51,017 nucleotides of DNA from Synergistales bacterium (lineage in GTDB: Bacteria > Synergistota > Synergistia > Synergistales > Aminithiophilaceae), in the NCBI GenBank assembly GCA_018433595.1, contig JAHDQY010000027.1, positions 1 through 51,017 on the forward strand, in the 5' to 3' direction. The notes beneath the pieces are model-generated. The model was not told where the DNA came from, did not search any database, and worked only from the letters and a program-made list of their open reading frames with translations. The translations under genes were made by a program, and so were the position numbers. Positions 31,728 through 40,599 of the stretch are shown here, in pieces. How positions within the stretch are numbered: the stretch's first letter is position 1; each line of letters starts with the position of its first letter.

Positions 31728-32239
31728 AAAATCCTGATGCGGCGGCAGAAAAGCCGGCGGTCCGCACCGTCACGCTGGCGGGCCTTCTCTGTGCCGCTGC
31801 GGTGCTTCTTTCGGGTTTCGCCGTTCCCGTAGGCCCTACGCGCTGTTTCCCCTTCCAGCACGCCGTCAACGCCGTGGCGGGAGTTCTCCTCGGCCCCTGG
31901 TGGGCGGCCGGGGCGGCCTTCGCCACCAGCCTGATCCGCAATCTTCTCGGAACGGGAACGCCTTTCGCCTTTCCCGGAAGCATCCCCGGCGCCTTGGCCG
32001 TCGGGTTTGCCTGGAAAGCGTGCCGCCGGGACTGGGCGGCGCTGGCCGAGCCCATAGGAACGGGGCTGATCGGTGCGCTGCTTTCGGCCCTGATCGTCGC
32101 TCCGGCACTGGGCAAGGACGTCACCCTGACCGTCTTCATCCCGGCCTTTCTGGCCAGCAGCGTGCCGGGGGCGGTCATCGGCCTTCTGGTGCTGACGACG
32201 CTGCGCCGGCTGGGTCTCCGGAAGGATTCATCTCGATAG
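31724..32239 (+). CDS. thiW: ThiW, thiazole-precursor ECF transporter S component
   Basis: 171 residues, about five membrane helices. ThiW hallmarks: VPVGPTRCFPFQHAVNAVAG and LIRNLLGTGTPFAFPGSIPG. Thought to bring in the hydroxyethylthiazole moiety, matching the ThiM kinase downstream. The ATG overlaps the previous stop; AAAGGAGG upstream. Confidence 0.92.
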   Translation: MKNPDAAAEKPAVRTVTLAGLLCAAAVLLSGFAVPVGPTRCFPFQHAVNAVAGVLLGPWWAAGAAFATSLIRNLLGTGTPFAFPGSIPGALAVGFAWKACRRDWAALAEPIGTGLIGALLSALIVAPALGKDVTLTVFIPAFLASSVPGAVIGLLVLTTLRRLGLRKDSSR

Positions 32240-32255
32240 GGAGGTCGGTTCAACC

Positions 32256-33191
32256 GTGAAACGTTTCGCGAAGTCTCTCGTCTCTTTTCTCTTCGTCCTT
32301 TTCCTCGTCCTGCCCGCGGCAGGAGCGGAGAAGATGACGGTCATGCTCGACTGGTTTCCCAACATGGACCATCTGCCGCTTTTCGTCGCCCGTGACGGCG
32401 GCTGTTTCGCCGAGGTCGGCCTCGACGTGGAGATCCTCGCTCCCTCCGACACGGCTACGGCTCTCAAGCTCGCCCTGGCGGGCAAGGTTGATCTGGCCGT
32501 CACCTACGAGAGTCAGGTCCTTCTCGCCGCCTCTCAGGGACAGGCGGCGACGGTGACGTCGACGCTCGTCGACCGCCCCCTCAACGTCGTCCTTTTTCTG
32601 AAGGGGAAGGGCATCGAGAAACCGGAGGACCTGGCCGGCAAGACCGTCGGCTACACCGAGCCCGATTTCGAGCGGCTTCTCAAGGCGGCCCTGGCCGACA
32701 GAGGCATCGGCGACGTCGAGACCGTCCACGTCCACTTTTCCATCGTCCCTTCCCTCATCACCGGCAGGGCCGATGCCGTCATCGGCGGCTACCGCAACTA
32801 CGAGGTGACGAAGCTGGAGCAGGAGGGCTACGCCCCCGCCTTCTTCACCCTTGAAGAGCTGGGTTTTCCCACCTTCAGCGAGCTCGTCATCGTCGCCTCG
32901 CCTGAAAAGGCCCGGAGCTCTTCGGAGAGGATCGCCCGCTTCAACAGGGCCCTGGAAAAGGCCGTTTCCGTCATCGGATCCGACCCGGGGAGGGCTCTGG
33001 ACCTCTTTTTCCGGGCCCTTCCCGAGGCGGATCGGTCCTTCGAAGAGGCCGTCTTCGCCAGGACCGTCGACTTCTTCCCCCGCCGGCAGCTTTTGAACGA
33101 GGCCCAATGGCAGGCCTTCGCCGATCACCTTCATGACAAGGGCGTCATCGACGAAGCCGTCTCCGTCGGCGGGCTTTTCTTCCGGCCATGA
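32256..33191 (+). CDS. thiY: ABC transporter substrate-binding protein, NMT1/THI5-like (HMP)
   Basis: 311 residues with a signal peptide (SLVSFLFVLFLVLPAAGA). Mature start MTVMLDWFPNMDHLPLFVAR is the NMT1/ThiY signature; DTATALKLALAGKVDLAVTY lines the pyrimidine pocket in the family. GTG start. Binds N-formyl-HMP or a related pyrimidine for ThiXZ. It overlaps thiD by 4 bp. Confidence 0.9.
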   Translation: MKRFAKSLVSFLFVLFLVLPAAGAEKMTVMLDWFPNMDHLPLFVARDGGCFAEVGLDVEILAPSDTATALKLALAGKVDLAVTYESQVLLAASQGQAATVTSTLVDRPLNVVLFLKGKGIEKPEDLAGKTVGYTEPDFERLLKAALADRGIGDVETVHVHFSIVPSLITGRADAVIGGYRNYEVTKLEQEGYAPAFFTLEELGFPTFSELVIVASPEKARSSSERIARFNRALEKAVSVIGSDPGRALDLFFRALPEADRSFEEAVFARTVDFFPRRQLLNEAQWQAFADHLHDKGVIDEAVSVGGLFFRP

Positions 33192-33994
33192 TCTACCGTG
33201 CCACAGCCCTTACCGTCGCCGGGAGCGATTCCGGCGGCGGCGCCGGGATCCAGGCCGACCTCAAGACCTTCGCCGCCCTCCGCGTCTTCGGAACGAGCGC
33301 CGTGACGGCCCTGACGGCCCAGAACAGTCTCGGCGTCCATCATGTCGAAACCGTCTCTCCCGAGAGCGTCCGCCGCCAGATGGAAGCCGTCCTCTCCGAT
33401 TTTCCCGTCGCCGCCGCCAAGACGGGCATGGTGGCCGAGGCGCGGCTCATCGAGGTCATCGCCGATGTCTTCGAGGCCTTCTCCGTGGCCTCTCTCGTCG
33501 TCGATCCCGTCATGGTCGCCACCAGCGGAGACGCCCTCCTCGACGAAGGAGCCGAGGAGACGCTGCGGTCGAGGCTTCTTCCTCTGGCGGCCCTGGTGAC
33601 GCCCAACCTCCCCGAGGCCTCCCGCCTCGCCGGCTTTCCCGTCGGCGACGTTCCCTCCATGGAGGCCGCCGCCAGGCGCCTCGTCGGACTCGGAGCCGGC
33701 GCGGCCCTCGTCAAGGGCGGCCACGGCACCGACCCGACGGTGACGGATCTCTTTTTCGACGGCTCCGAGGTGAGGCTTTTCCGCTATCGCCGCCTCGCCA
33801 CGGTCAACACCCACGGTACGGGCTGCACCCTCAGCGCCGCCATCGCCGCCGAGCTGGCCGCCGGCCTGCCTCTTCCGAAGGCCGTCGAAAGGGGGCTGGC
33901 CTACCTTCAGCTCGCCCTCCGCCACGGTTTCCGGCCCGGCCGAGGGGCCGGTCCCGTGGGGCATGCCGTCGTCCCTTCCTGGCTGGAGGCGTGA
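33188..33994 (+). CDS. thiD: Hydroxymethylpyrimidine/phosphomethylpyrimidine kinase
   Basis: 268 residues, ribokinase fold. [20 protein letters not shown] near the N-terminus, [19 protein letters not shown], and the catalytic [18 protein letters not shown] anion-hole motif. Phosphorylates HMP twice to HMP-PP for ThiE. Confidence 0.96.
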   Translation: MIYRATALTVAGSDSGGGAGIQADLKTFAALRVFGTSAVTALTAQNSLGVHHVETVSPESVRRQMEAVLSDFPVAAAKTGMVAEARLIEVIADVFEAFSVASLVVDPVMVATSGDALLDEGAEETLRSRLLPLAALVTPNLPEASRLAGFPVGDVPSMEAAARRLVGLGAGAALVKGGHGTDPTVTDLFFDGSEVRLFRYRRLATVNTHGTGCTLSAAIAAELAAGLPLPKAVERGLAYLQLALRHGFRPGRGAGPVGHAVVPSWLEA

Positions 33995-33996
33995 CG

Positions 33997-34815
33997 ATGG
34001 AGCCCGGATTGGATCTTTCCGGCGCCTGGACGGCGCTGTCGCGACGGCCCCTGATCTATCAGATCACCAGCGCCGTCGCTGCTCCCTGGCAGGCCGAGGT
34101 CACCGCCGCCGTCGGCGCCTCGCCCATCCTGTCGACCCATCCCGCCGAGGCCCGGGAGATCGCCTCACGGGCCTCGGCCCTCCTTCTCAACACGGGCATG
34201 CCGACGGAAAGGACTCCGGAAGCCTTCGCCGAGGCGCTGGCGGGGCTTCCTCCGGACCGGCCCTGTCTCGTCGATCCCGTCGGCTACGGCACGACAGACT
34301 GGAGGCGACGGTGGATCGATCGGTTCCGGGCGGCCTCCCGGAGGGTGGCCGTCAAGGGCAACGAGGCTGAAATGGCCCTTCTCGGAGGCGGCGAGGGGCG
34401 TCTCTGCGGCGTCGAGGGCGCCGGAGCCCGAGGTGTGGCGGAGGCCCTTTCCCGCCTCGTCTTTTCAGGTCCTGCCTTTCTGGCCGTCGCTACGGGGGGC
34501 GAAGACCGGCTCGCCTTCTCCGGAAGCCTCTGGAAGGTCCGAGGCGGGTCGAAGCGGCTTGCGGATCTTCCGGGGAGCGGCTGCTGCCTGGGGAGCGTCA
34601 TGGCCGCCTGCCTCGCCGTCGCCGATCCCCTCTCGGCGGGACTGGCGGCCCTGCTCGCCTTCCGCCTCGCCGCCGAAAGGGCGGAGCGCTTCCCGGGTCC
34701 CGCTTCCTTCCGTCAGGGGTTCGTCGACGCTCTGGCCGGACTCCGGGGCCGTGACCTGGATGAGGGGCGGCGGCGCATCGAGGGCCCGATCCCGCTGCCG
34801 GAGGGGCTCTCATGA
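33997..34815 (+). CDS. thiM: Hydroxyethylthiazole kinase
   Basis: 272 residues from ATG 33997 with GGAGG upstream. ThiM features: PLIYQITSAVAAPWQAEVTA, GASPILSTHPAEAREI, VDPVGYGTTDWRR, VAVKGNEAEMALLGGG and DLPGSGCCLGSVMAACLAV, the kinase anion hole. The common 'NVVT..AN..LA.GASP' reads here as SAVAAPWQAEVTAAVGASP. Makes HET-phosphate for ThiE. Confidence 0.93.
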   Translation: MEPGLDLSGAWTALSRRPLIYQITSAVAAPWQAEVTAAVGASPILSTHPAEAREIASRASALLLNTGMPTERTPEAFAEALAGLPPDRPCLVDPVGYGTTDWRRRWIDRFRAASRRVAVKGNEAEMALLGGGEGRLCGVEGAGARGVAEALSRLVFSGPAFLAVATGGEDRLAFSGSLWKVRGGSKRLADLPGSGCCLGSVMAACLAVADPLSAGLAALLAFRLAAERAERFPGPASFRQGFVDALAGLRGRDLDEGRRRIEGPIPLPEGLS

Positions 34816-35438
34816 TCGATCTGGCCCGCCGGCTGATCCTCTACGTGATCCCCGACGCTCTCGGGGGTCGGGGGCGCACTCTGGAGGAGCAGGCCCGTCT
34901 CGCCCTCGAAGGCGGGGCGACGGCCCTCCAGCTTCGGCACAAAGAGGCCTCGTCGCGGCGTCTCTACGACGAGGCCCTGGTCTTTCGGCGGCTCTGTGAC
35001 GCTTTCGGCGCTCTCTTCATCGTCAATGACCGCCTCGATGTGGCCCTCGCTTCCGGGGCCGACGGGGTCCATCTCGGCAGGGCCGATCTTCCCGTCTCCG
35101 CCGCCCGGCGTCTGGCCCCCCGGGGGCTCGTCATCGGCGCCTCGGCCCGGACGGCCGAGGCCGCCCGCCTCTTTGAGGAGCAAGGGGCCGACTATCTCGG
35201 CGTCGGCGCTCTCTTTCCGACGAAGACGAAGACGGACGCGGCCGTCATCGGCGTCGAAGGGCTCCGCCGGGTCTGCCGCGCGACGGCTCTGCCCTGCGTC
35301 GCCATCGGCGGGATTTCCGAGGGCCTTGCGCGGGAACTCCTCGACGCCGGAGCCGTCGGCGCCGCCGTCTCCTCCGCCGTCGTGGCGGCCGACGACATCC
35401 GCGAAGCGGCCCGCCTTTTCAGGAACCGTCTGGAGTGA
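34812..35438 (+). CDS. thiE: Thiamine phosphate synthase
   Basis: 208 residues, TIM barrel. ALQLRHKEASSRRL, FIVNDRLDVALASGADGVHL (Mg2+/PPi site), IGASARTAEAARLFEEQGAD, YLGVGALFPTKTKTDA and CVAIGGIS. Joins HMP-PP and HET-P to thiamine phosphate. It overlaps thiM by 4 bp and the convergent diguanylate cyclase gene by 20 bp. I see no terminator between them. Confidence 0.96.
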   Translation: MIDLARRLILYVIPDALGGRGRTLEEQARLALEGGATALQLRHKEASSRRLYDEALVFRRLCDAFGALFIVNDRLDVALASGADGVHLGRADLPVSAARRLAPRGLVIGASARTAEAARLFEEQGADYLGVGALFPTKTKTDAAVIGVEGLRRVCRATALPCVAIGGISEGLARELLDAGAVGAAVSSAVVAADDIREAARLFRNRLE

Positions 35439-37116
35439 CGCCCCTGGCGCTCCATCGGATGACGCGGTTTTTACCGAGGCTTTTGGCCCGGTACATGGCC
35501 CTGTCGGCCCTTTCGAAAAGCTCGATCAGCGAAAGGTCCACCTCCCACTGGGCCACGCCGAAACTGGCCGTGACGGGATGATCGGGAGCGGCCAGAACCT
35601 CTCCCATCGCCTCCTGCAGGCGCCGGGCCAGAATCTCGGCGCCCTCTTCGTCTTCGTTGACGACGAGGACGAACTCCTCGCCTCCCCAGCGGCAGAAAAG
35701 ATCCGACGATCGCGTCGTCGCCATGAGGCGCTCCGTCGCCTGGATGAGAACGTCGTCGCCGACGAGATGGCCGAAAGCGTCGTTGATCCCTTTGAAATCA
35801 TCGATGTCCATAAGGATCAGCGCCAGGGGCATCTCCTTGCGTTTCGCCAGGGCGAGGAGGGGAGGGAAACGTTCCTCCAGGGCGCGCCGGTTGAAGAGGC
35901 CCGTCAGGTCGTCCCGCTGGGAACAGTCCCTCAGAAAGGCCCGTTCCTTCTGGTTGGCCTGTTCGAGACGTTTCCGGTCGTCAATGTCGATGTAGGTGCC
36001 GATGAGGCGCAGGGGGTTTCCCAGGCTGTCCCTCTCGACCAGACGCCCCCGTACGAGAACCCACTTCCAGTCGCCTCGGGCCGTCCGGAGTCTGCTTTCG
36101 AGGCAAAGGACCCCCTTCTCGGGGAGCTGCTCCCGGAGGAGCTGTTCGAGCTTCTGCTTGTCCTCGGGGTGGGTGCGTTCCATGAGGAAGGCCCATTCGA
36201 CAGGCTCCTCCCGGACGGGGAGGCCGACCATGCGGTACCAGCCGGAGCTGAGATAGATATCGCCGGCCGCGACGTTCCAGTCCCAGATCCCGCCGCTGTC
36301 CGTGTCGAGGGCGAGGCGAAGCCTCTCCTCGTTGCGGCGGATGGAGGCCTCGAAATTCCTCCGCTCCGTCAGGTCGCGGCAGAAGGCGACGATCACGTCC
36401 CGGTCGAGGAAGGTCGTCCCGCAGGCGTTGATTTCGACGGGGCGCTCCTCTCCCGCGGCGTCGATGAAGGTCGTCTCGAAAAGGCCTTCGCCCTCGCCCC
36501 GGACGGTCTCGAGAATGGTCTTCAAGGTCTTTCCTTCGGCCATCGGGAGGAAGGCTGCCAGGTTTTTGTGGTAGAGTTCGAAGGGGTTCCGCCCCAGGGC
36601 GGAGCAGACGGAAGAATTGACGTCGAGGATGGTTCCCTCGAAATCGCAGAGGATGACGCCGTCCCGGGCCGCTTCGAAGAGCGTCCGGAAACGGCGCTCC
36701 CCCCGGAGGGTCCGGTCTTCGGCGGTCTTGCGGCGGGAGATGTCGGAGACGACGAGAAGGCTGCCTCCGGACGTCCTTTCTTCGTCGAAGGCGGCGGTCG
36801 TCCCCCTTACCTTGAGCCAGACCGGCGTCTTGTCGCTGCGGAGGAGGCGGAACTCCCGCTGGAAGGGCTCGCCGGAGCGGCTGAGATCGCTTTCGAGGGC
36901 GGAGCGGTCCCCCTCTTCGAGCCCGTTGAGCCAGAGGTCGAGGGGGGCCTCGTCCCGGAGCGGTTCTTCGTGGATCAGTCCGTAGAAGGCGTCGTTGGCC
37001 CAGAAACGGCGGTCTTTCAGATCGACGAAGAGCAGGCCGTCGCCCAGAGCCTCCAGGGCCCTGACGACGAGGGTCGCATTCTGCGGAGACAGAAAAAAAC
37101 AGGGGGAGGGAGACAC
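35419..37116 (-). CDS. Diguanylate cyclase with three PAS domains
   Basis: 565 residues from GTG 37116 (GAGGAGGA upstream; the open frame begins 27 codons earlier). Three PAS/PAC units (roughly 10-125, 135-260, 265-395), e.g. RRFRTLFEAARDGVILCDFE and LRLALDTDSGGIWDWNVAAG, then GGDEF domain with RDDLTGLFNRRALEERF and RWGGEEFVLV. The active-site GGEEF is intact, and RSSD five residues upstream is the product-inhibition I-site. Soluble sensor that makes c-di-GMP; signal unknown. Confidence 0.93.
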   Translation of the reverse strand: MSPSPCFFLSPQNATLVVRALEALGDGLLFVDLKDRRFWANDAFYGLIHEEPLRDEAPLDLWLNGLEEGDRSALESDLSRSGEPFQREFRLLRSDKTPVWLKVRGTTAAFDEERTSGGSLLVVSDISRRKTAEDRTLRGERRFRTLFEAARDGVILCDFEGTILDVNSSVCSALGRNPFELYHKNLAAFLPMAEGKTLKTILETVRGEGEGLFETTFIDAAGEERPVEINACGTTFLDRDVIVAFCRDLTERRNFEASIRRNEERLRLALDTDSGGIWDWNVAAGDIYLSSGWYRMVGLPVREEPVEWAFLMERTHPEDKQKLEQLLREQLPEKGVLCLESRLRTARGDWKWVLVRGRLVERDSLGNPLRLIGTYIDIDDRKRLEQANQKERAFLRDCSQRDDLTGLFNRRALEERFPPLLALAKRKEMPLALILMDIDDFKGINDAFGHLVGDDVLIQATERLMATTRSSDLFCRWGGEEFVLVVNEDEEGAEILARRLQEAMGEVLAAPDHPVTASFGVAQWEVDLSLIELFERADRAMYRAKSLGKNRVIRWSARGVTPDGS

Positions 37117-37211
37117 GCCGATTCCTCCTCGTTGCGAAACGCGATAGTCGTCACAGTTTACGTCTTGTCTTTCCCGGCGTCCAGCGATCTCTTTCACGAG
37201 GAGGACTCTTC

Positions 37212-37817
37212 ATGGCGACGACCTTGGACGAAAAAACGATTGAAGATGTCGTGGCCTTTCACGGACACTGGTGTCCGGGACTGGCCCTGGGGATCCGTCT
37301 GGCCGAACTGGCCCTGCGGGAGGTGGGGCGTGCCGACGACGAAGAGATCGTGGCCGTCGCCGAATCGGACAGCTGCGCCGTCGACGCCGTCCAGTTCCTG
37401 ACGGGCTGTACCGTCGGCAAGGGCAACCTGCTGATCCGCGACGTGGGCAAGATGGCCTTCAGTTTCTATCGCCGCCGCGACGGCAAGGCGATCCGCATCA
37501 TTCCGAGGCTTCATCCCGAGGAGAAGGACGACCCCTACCGGGAGCTTCAGGCCGGAAGCAACGCCGGAACTCTGGCGGAGGAGGAGCGGATCCGTTTTGC
37601 CGCCCTCCGCGACGAGAGGGCGCGGGCTCTTCTCGATGCCGACCTGGAGGATCTCTTTCTCGTCGGCCCCGCCCCGAGGGAGGCGCCGCCCCATGCCCCC
37701 ATGGAGCCGAGCCGGCTCTGCGAGAAATGCGGCGAAAAGGTCATGGAGACGAAGGCGCGCCTTCGCCGGGGTCGCATTCTCTGCCGGGACTGCTTTGACG
37801 GAGAAGCCCTCCGCTGA
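37212..37817 (+). CDS. FmdE family protein with C-terminal zinc ribbon
   Basis: 201 residues. FmdE domain: VVAFHGHWCPGLALGIRLAE, ESDSCAVDAVQFLTGCTVGK, NLLIRDVGKMAFSFYRR. C-terminal ribbon CEKCGEKV...CRDCFDGE. The name comes from a molybdenum formylmethanofuran dehydrogenase-linked subunit, but in bacteria these occur without that enzyme and probably bind metal. ATG after GAGGAGGA. Divergent from the diguanylate cyclase gene. Confidence 0.88.
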   Translation: MATTLDEKTIEDVVAFHGHWCPGLALGIRLAELALREVGRADDEEIVAVAESDSCAVDAVQFLTGCTVGKGNLLIRDVGKMAFSFYRRRDGKAIRIIPRLHPEEKDDPYRELQAGSNAGTLAEEERIRFAALRDERARALLDADLEDLFLVGPAPREAPPHAPMEPSRLCEKCGEKVMETKARLRRGRILCRDCFDGEALR

Positions 37818-37866
37818 CGCCTTTCGGCGGGGTCCGGACGTTTTTGAGGAAACGAGGTGGCCGGCA

Positions 37867-38064
37867 GTGGAGAGGGTCTGGCTCGCCTTCACCCTCGCCG
37901 GCGGCGCGGCCGTCATCGTCGTCTCCTCCTTTTTCATGGCCGTGGTGAAAGAGATCCCCTTTCGCAGAAACTTCATCGAGATGCTTTCCATCAGCCTAGG
38001 AGTGACCGCCGTCTCCTTCGTTATCGGTCTTGTCGCCCGCCGTTTCCTGGGGGCCGACATCTGA
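37867..38064 (+). CDS. Small membrane protein resembling the C-terminus of VIT1/CCC1 transporters
   Basis: 65 residues from GTG 37867, which has GAGGTGG 7 nt upstream. Two membrane helices separated by KEIPFRRNFIEMLSISLGVT, a stretch like the end of VIT1-type iron/manganese transporters. The rest of such a transporter (about 100-150 residues) is missing upstream, where fmdE lies. Either a remnant or a stand-alone small protein. Its last 69 bp are antisense to the next gene. Confidence 0.5.
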   Translation: MERVWLAFTLAGGAAVIVVSSFFMAVVKEIPFRRNFIEMLSISLGVTAVSFVIGLVARRFLGADI

Positions 38065-39636
38065 GATCCTTCTCCCGTTCCGGTTTGATCGGGCGATGCG
38101 GTTCCGCCCCTGCCGCTTGGCGGCGTAAAGGGTTTCGTCGACCTTGCGGAGGCTGTCATCGATGCTGTCGTCCTTTTGCTGCAGGTGCAGGCCGATGCTC
38201 AGATGCAGCGGGGCTCCGGGGACGTCCAGGGAGGCGGCCACGTCCATGAGGCGTTCGGCCAGCCTGTAGGCCTGGAGCTCCGACGTCTCCGGGGCCAGGA
38301 CGAGGAATTCGTCGCCGCCCCACCGGGCCAGGAGGTCGGAGGAGCGGATGGCCTTGGTGATGCCCCTGCCGAGGCTCTGAAGCAGCTTGTCGCCTGCGAC
38401 GTGCCCCAGGGTGTCGTTGACGCTCTTGAAGTCGTCGATGTCGAACATGATCCAGGCCAGGGGGCGGTCGTGGCGAAGGCTTCGGGAGAGCTCCCGTTCG
38501 GTTTCGCGGAGGAAGGGTTCCCGAAGCATGGCCCCCGTCAGGGAGTCCCAGGTGGCCAGCGTCTCCATTGCCAGGCGGTTGCGAAGGGCCAGCCAGACGA
38601 TAAGGGCCAGGAAGGCGAAGGCCGCGGCCGTTCCGATCAGAAGGGTGATGTACCGTTGTTCCAGGTCCCGGAGGGTCCTGTCGGGGATGAAGCCCCCCAG
38701 ATAGCCGACGAGCTCCCCCCGGAGGGAGAGGAGGGGGACGAAGGTGACCCGGAAGGGGCTCTTTCCCCGGGCAAGGCCCGTCGAGAAGGAGGCGTTGCCT
38801 TCCAGAAGGCGTCGTTCCTTCGGCCTGAGATTGCGGCAGAGGTCCTGGATGGCCTTGAGATCGGGTCCCCGGCCGGACCGGTGATGGGTGAGGACGGTGC
38901 GCTTGACGAGGAAATCCTCGAGGCCGGGGAAGGGGACGAGCTCCTGACGGAAGGTCTCGCAGCTGTGGGTTTCGATCTCCCGGAGGGGCATGAAGACGCA
39001 GAAGGTCCCTCCCGTCAGCTCCTCCAGAAGGGGGAGGATCGTGTCGAGGCAGAGGCAGAGTTCGACGCTGCCGAGCGGCCGTCCCCCTTTGGAGATGAAC
39101 GGGTAGATGAAGCGGTAGCCCGAGATCAGGCAGCCCGTCTCGAAGCCTTCCACCGGTCGAAGGGAGGCGTTGGCCAGGCCGACGGTGAAGCGCGGTTCCG
39201 GGTAGGGCGCCGTTGTTTTGCCGGAGGAGCCTCCAGGAAACCGGAAAAAACTCGAAGAGTCGGGGAAATGGAACTCCAGCAGGTGGAAGCCCATGGCGGC
39301 GATGATGTCGTAGGTCTGCTGAAGCTCCCAGGAGAGGGCGATGCTCAGGGCATTGCGATAGGGCCCCGGCCCGGCGTCCCAGGCGGCTTCGATGCGCGAC
39401 TGCTTGTCGAACGGGGAGAAGCTCTCTCGGACGACGGCCTCGGCGAAGGGGCGCAGCGTCCCCAGCACGGCCTGAAGGTTGTTTTCGGCCGCCCGCGTCT
39501 GGCCCTCCAGATAGGTTTCCCGTCGGTTGCGGTGGTCCAGCGAAAGGCCGAAAAGGATGAAGAAGCCCAGAAGAAGGATCAGACCTGGGATCAGAGAGAA
39601 GAGAGCCTTGCGGGACTTGTCCCATCGGCCGTTCAT
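37996..39636 (-). CDS. Membrane diguanylate cyclase with extracytoplasmic sensor domain
   Basis: 546 residues from ATG 39636 (GCGGGAAGG upstream). N-terminal helix (LFSLIPGLILLLGFFILFGL), a ~300-residue periplasmic/extracytoplasmic region of probable double-Cache type (FMPLREIETHSCETF...), a second helix (LLIGTAAAFAFLALIVWLAL), then a GGDEF domain with WDSLTGAMLREPFLRE, the RSSD I-site and RWGGDEFLVL. Makes c-di-GMP in response to an external signal. Convergent overlap with the VIT1-like gene. Confidence 0.92.
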   Translation of the reverse strand: MNGRWDKSRKALFSLIPGLILLLGFFILFGLSLDHRNRRETYLEGQTRAAENNLQAVLGTLRPFAEAVVRESFSPFDKQSRIEAAWDAGPGPYRNALSIALSWELQQTYDIIAAMGFHLLEFHFPDSSSFFRFPGGSSGKTTAPYPEPRFTVGLANASLRPVEGFETGCLISGYRFIYPFISKGGRPLGSVELCLCLDTILPLLEELTGGTFCVFMPLREIETHSCETFRQELVPFPGLEDFLVKRTVLTHHRSGRGPDLKAIQDLCRNLRPKERRLLEGNASFSTGLARGKSPFRVTFVPLLSLRGELVGYLGGFIPDRTLRDLEQRYITLLIGTAAAFAFLALIVWLALRNRLAMETLATWDSLTGAMLREPFLRETERELSRSLRHDRPLAWIMFDIDDFKSVNDTLGHVAGDKLLQSLGRGITKAIRSSDLLARWGGDEFLVLAPETSELQAYRLAERLMDVAASLDVPGAPLHLSIGLHLQQKDDSIDDSLRKVDETLYAAKRQGRNRIARSNRNGRRISDVGPQETAGDKTDNEGDGGHS

Positions 39637-39866
39637 GGCCTTCCCGCCTTTCCGTGATGGTCTTAATATCAACTATAGCATTGTTACTTATTTTTTACTC
39701 TATATATACTGAAAAGAAAGGATCTTTCCGATCATGACATTTTATTCACTTTGGGTCGATACGAAATCTCGAAAGGGGGAGTTTTTTGCCGATGGCATTG
39801 TTCCCTGTCCGGGGAATTGGGGAAGAGTCGCAGAATCCGTGCCGTTTTGAAAAGGAGAGGAATGCG
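39637..39866. other. AT-rich divergent intergenic region
   Basis: Separates the minus-strand cyclase and the plus-strand DUF4412 gene. The stretch 39662-39712 is very AT-rich (TTTTTTACTCTATATATACT), as expected for promoters, but I cannot assign -35/-10 pairs with confidence. Confidence 0.4.
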
Positions 39867-40460
39867 GTGAAAACAGTCGGGAAAGCGCTTTTCGTTGCGG
39901 GTCTTTTGCTGCTTTGTGCGGGTGCAGTGCGGGCCGCTGAATTCGAGGCCGATCTCGTCATCGAGGGGCCCATGGGCGCCATGACGGGGAAGATCTACGT
40001 CAAAGGCGACAGGCAGCGCCAGGACATGACGGGGGAGATGGGACGCACCGGCGTCATTACCTCAGGCGAGGAGGGCGCGACGCTGATTCTGCTTCACGAT
40101 CAGCAGGCCTACATGGAGATGAGCGAGGGGCAGTCTCCTCTGACGGGGATGAATGCCCCCGATCTCGACGGACTGACGGCCGAAGGAGAGGGCGCGAAGG
40201 GTCAGAAAATGGAGAAGCTGGGCAACGAGACCGTCGAGGGCTATCTCTGCGAAAAGATCCGTCTCGTCGATGAAGGATCCCCCGAGTCTTCGACGCTGAT
40301 CTGGTTCTCCCACGAGCTGGGTTTCCTTCTGAAGGCGGTCCATCAGTCTCCCGAGGGGACGTCGACGGTTCAGTACAGGAATATCGTCGCCGGAGCCGTC
40401 GCCGACAGCGTTTTCGACGTTCCTTCCGATTACCGCAAGCTTGATGTGGGGGCCTTCTGA
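39867..40460 (+). CDS. Exported DUF4412-type protein
   Basis: 197 residues from GTG 39867 (AAGGAGAGG upstream). Signal peptide (GKALFVAGLLLLCAGAVRA). Mature protein: FEADLVIEGPMGAMTGKIYV, YMEMSEGQSPLTGM, GYLCEKIRLVDEG and PSDYRKLDVGAF, the LolA-like beta pattern of DUF4412 proteins. Probably in the envelope. It lies ahead of the large exported cluster but has its own spacing. Confidence 0.75.
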   Translation: MKTVGKALFVAGLLLLCAGAVRAAEFEADLVIEGPMGAMTGKIYVKGDRQRQDMTGEMGRTGVITSGEEGATLILLHDQQAYMEMSEGQSPLTGMNAPDLDGLTAEGEGAKGQKMEKLGNETVEGYLCEKIRLVDEGSPESSTLIWFSHELGFLLKAVHQSPEGTSTVQYRNIVAGAVADSVFDVPSDYRKLDVGAF

Positions 40461-40499
40461 GTCGCATATTGCCCACAGCTGTCTTCTTCTTCGGTCCTG

Positions 40500-40508
40500 T
40501 GCTAAAGT
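40500..40508 (+). promoter_or_regulatory. Extended -10 promoter of the envelope cluster
   Basis: TGCTAAAGT, TG-n-TAAAGT, without a good -35. It lies about 90 bp before the first gene of the cluster. Confidence 0.4.
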
Positions 40509-40599
40509 GAAATCGGAAGAATTTAGGTTTCGACACAGGACGTGATCCGCTCGATATCAGGGGTTGTTCCGGTCGGCTCCCAGGGAAGGAGAGGGTTTC

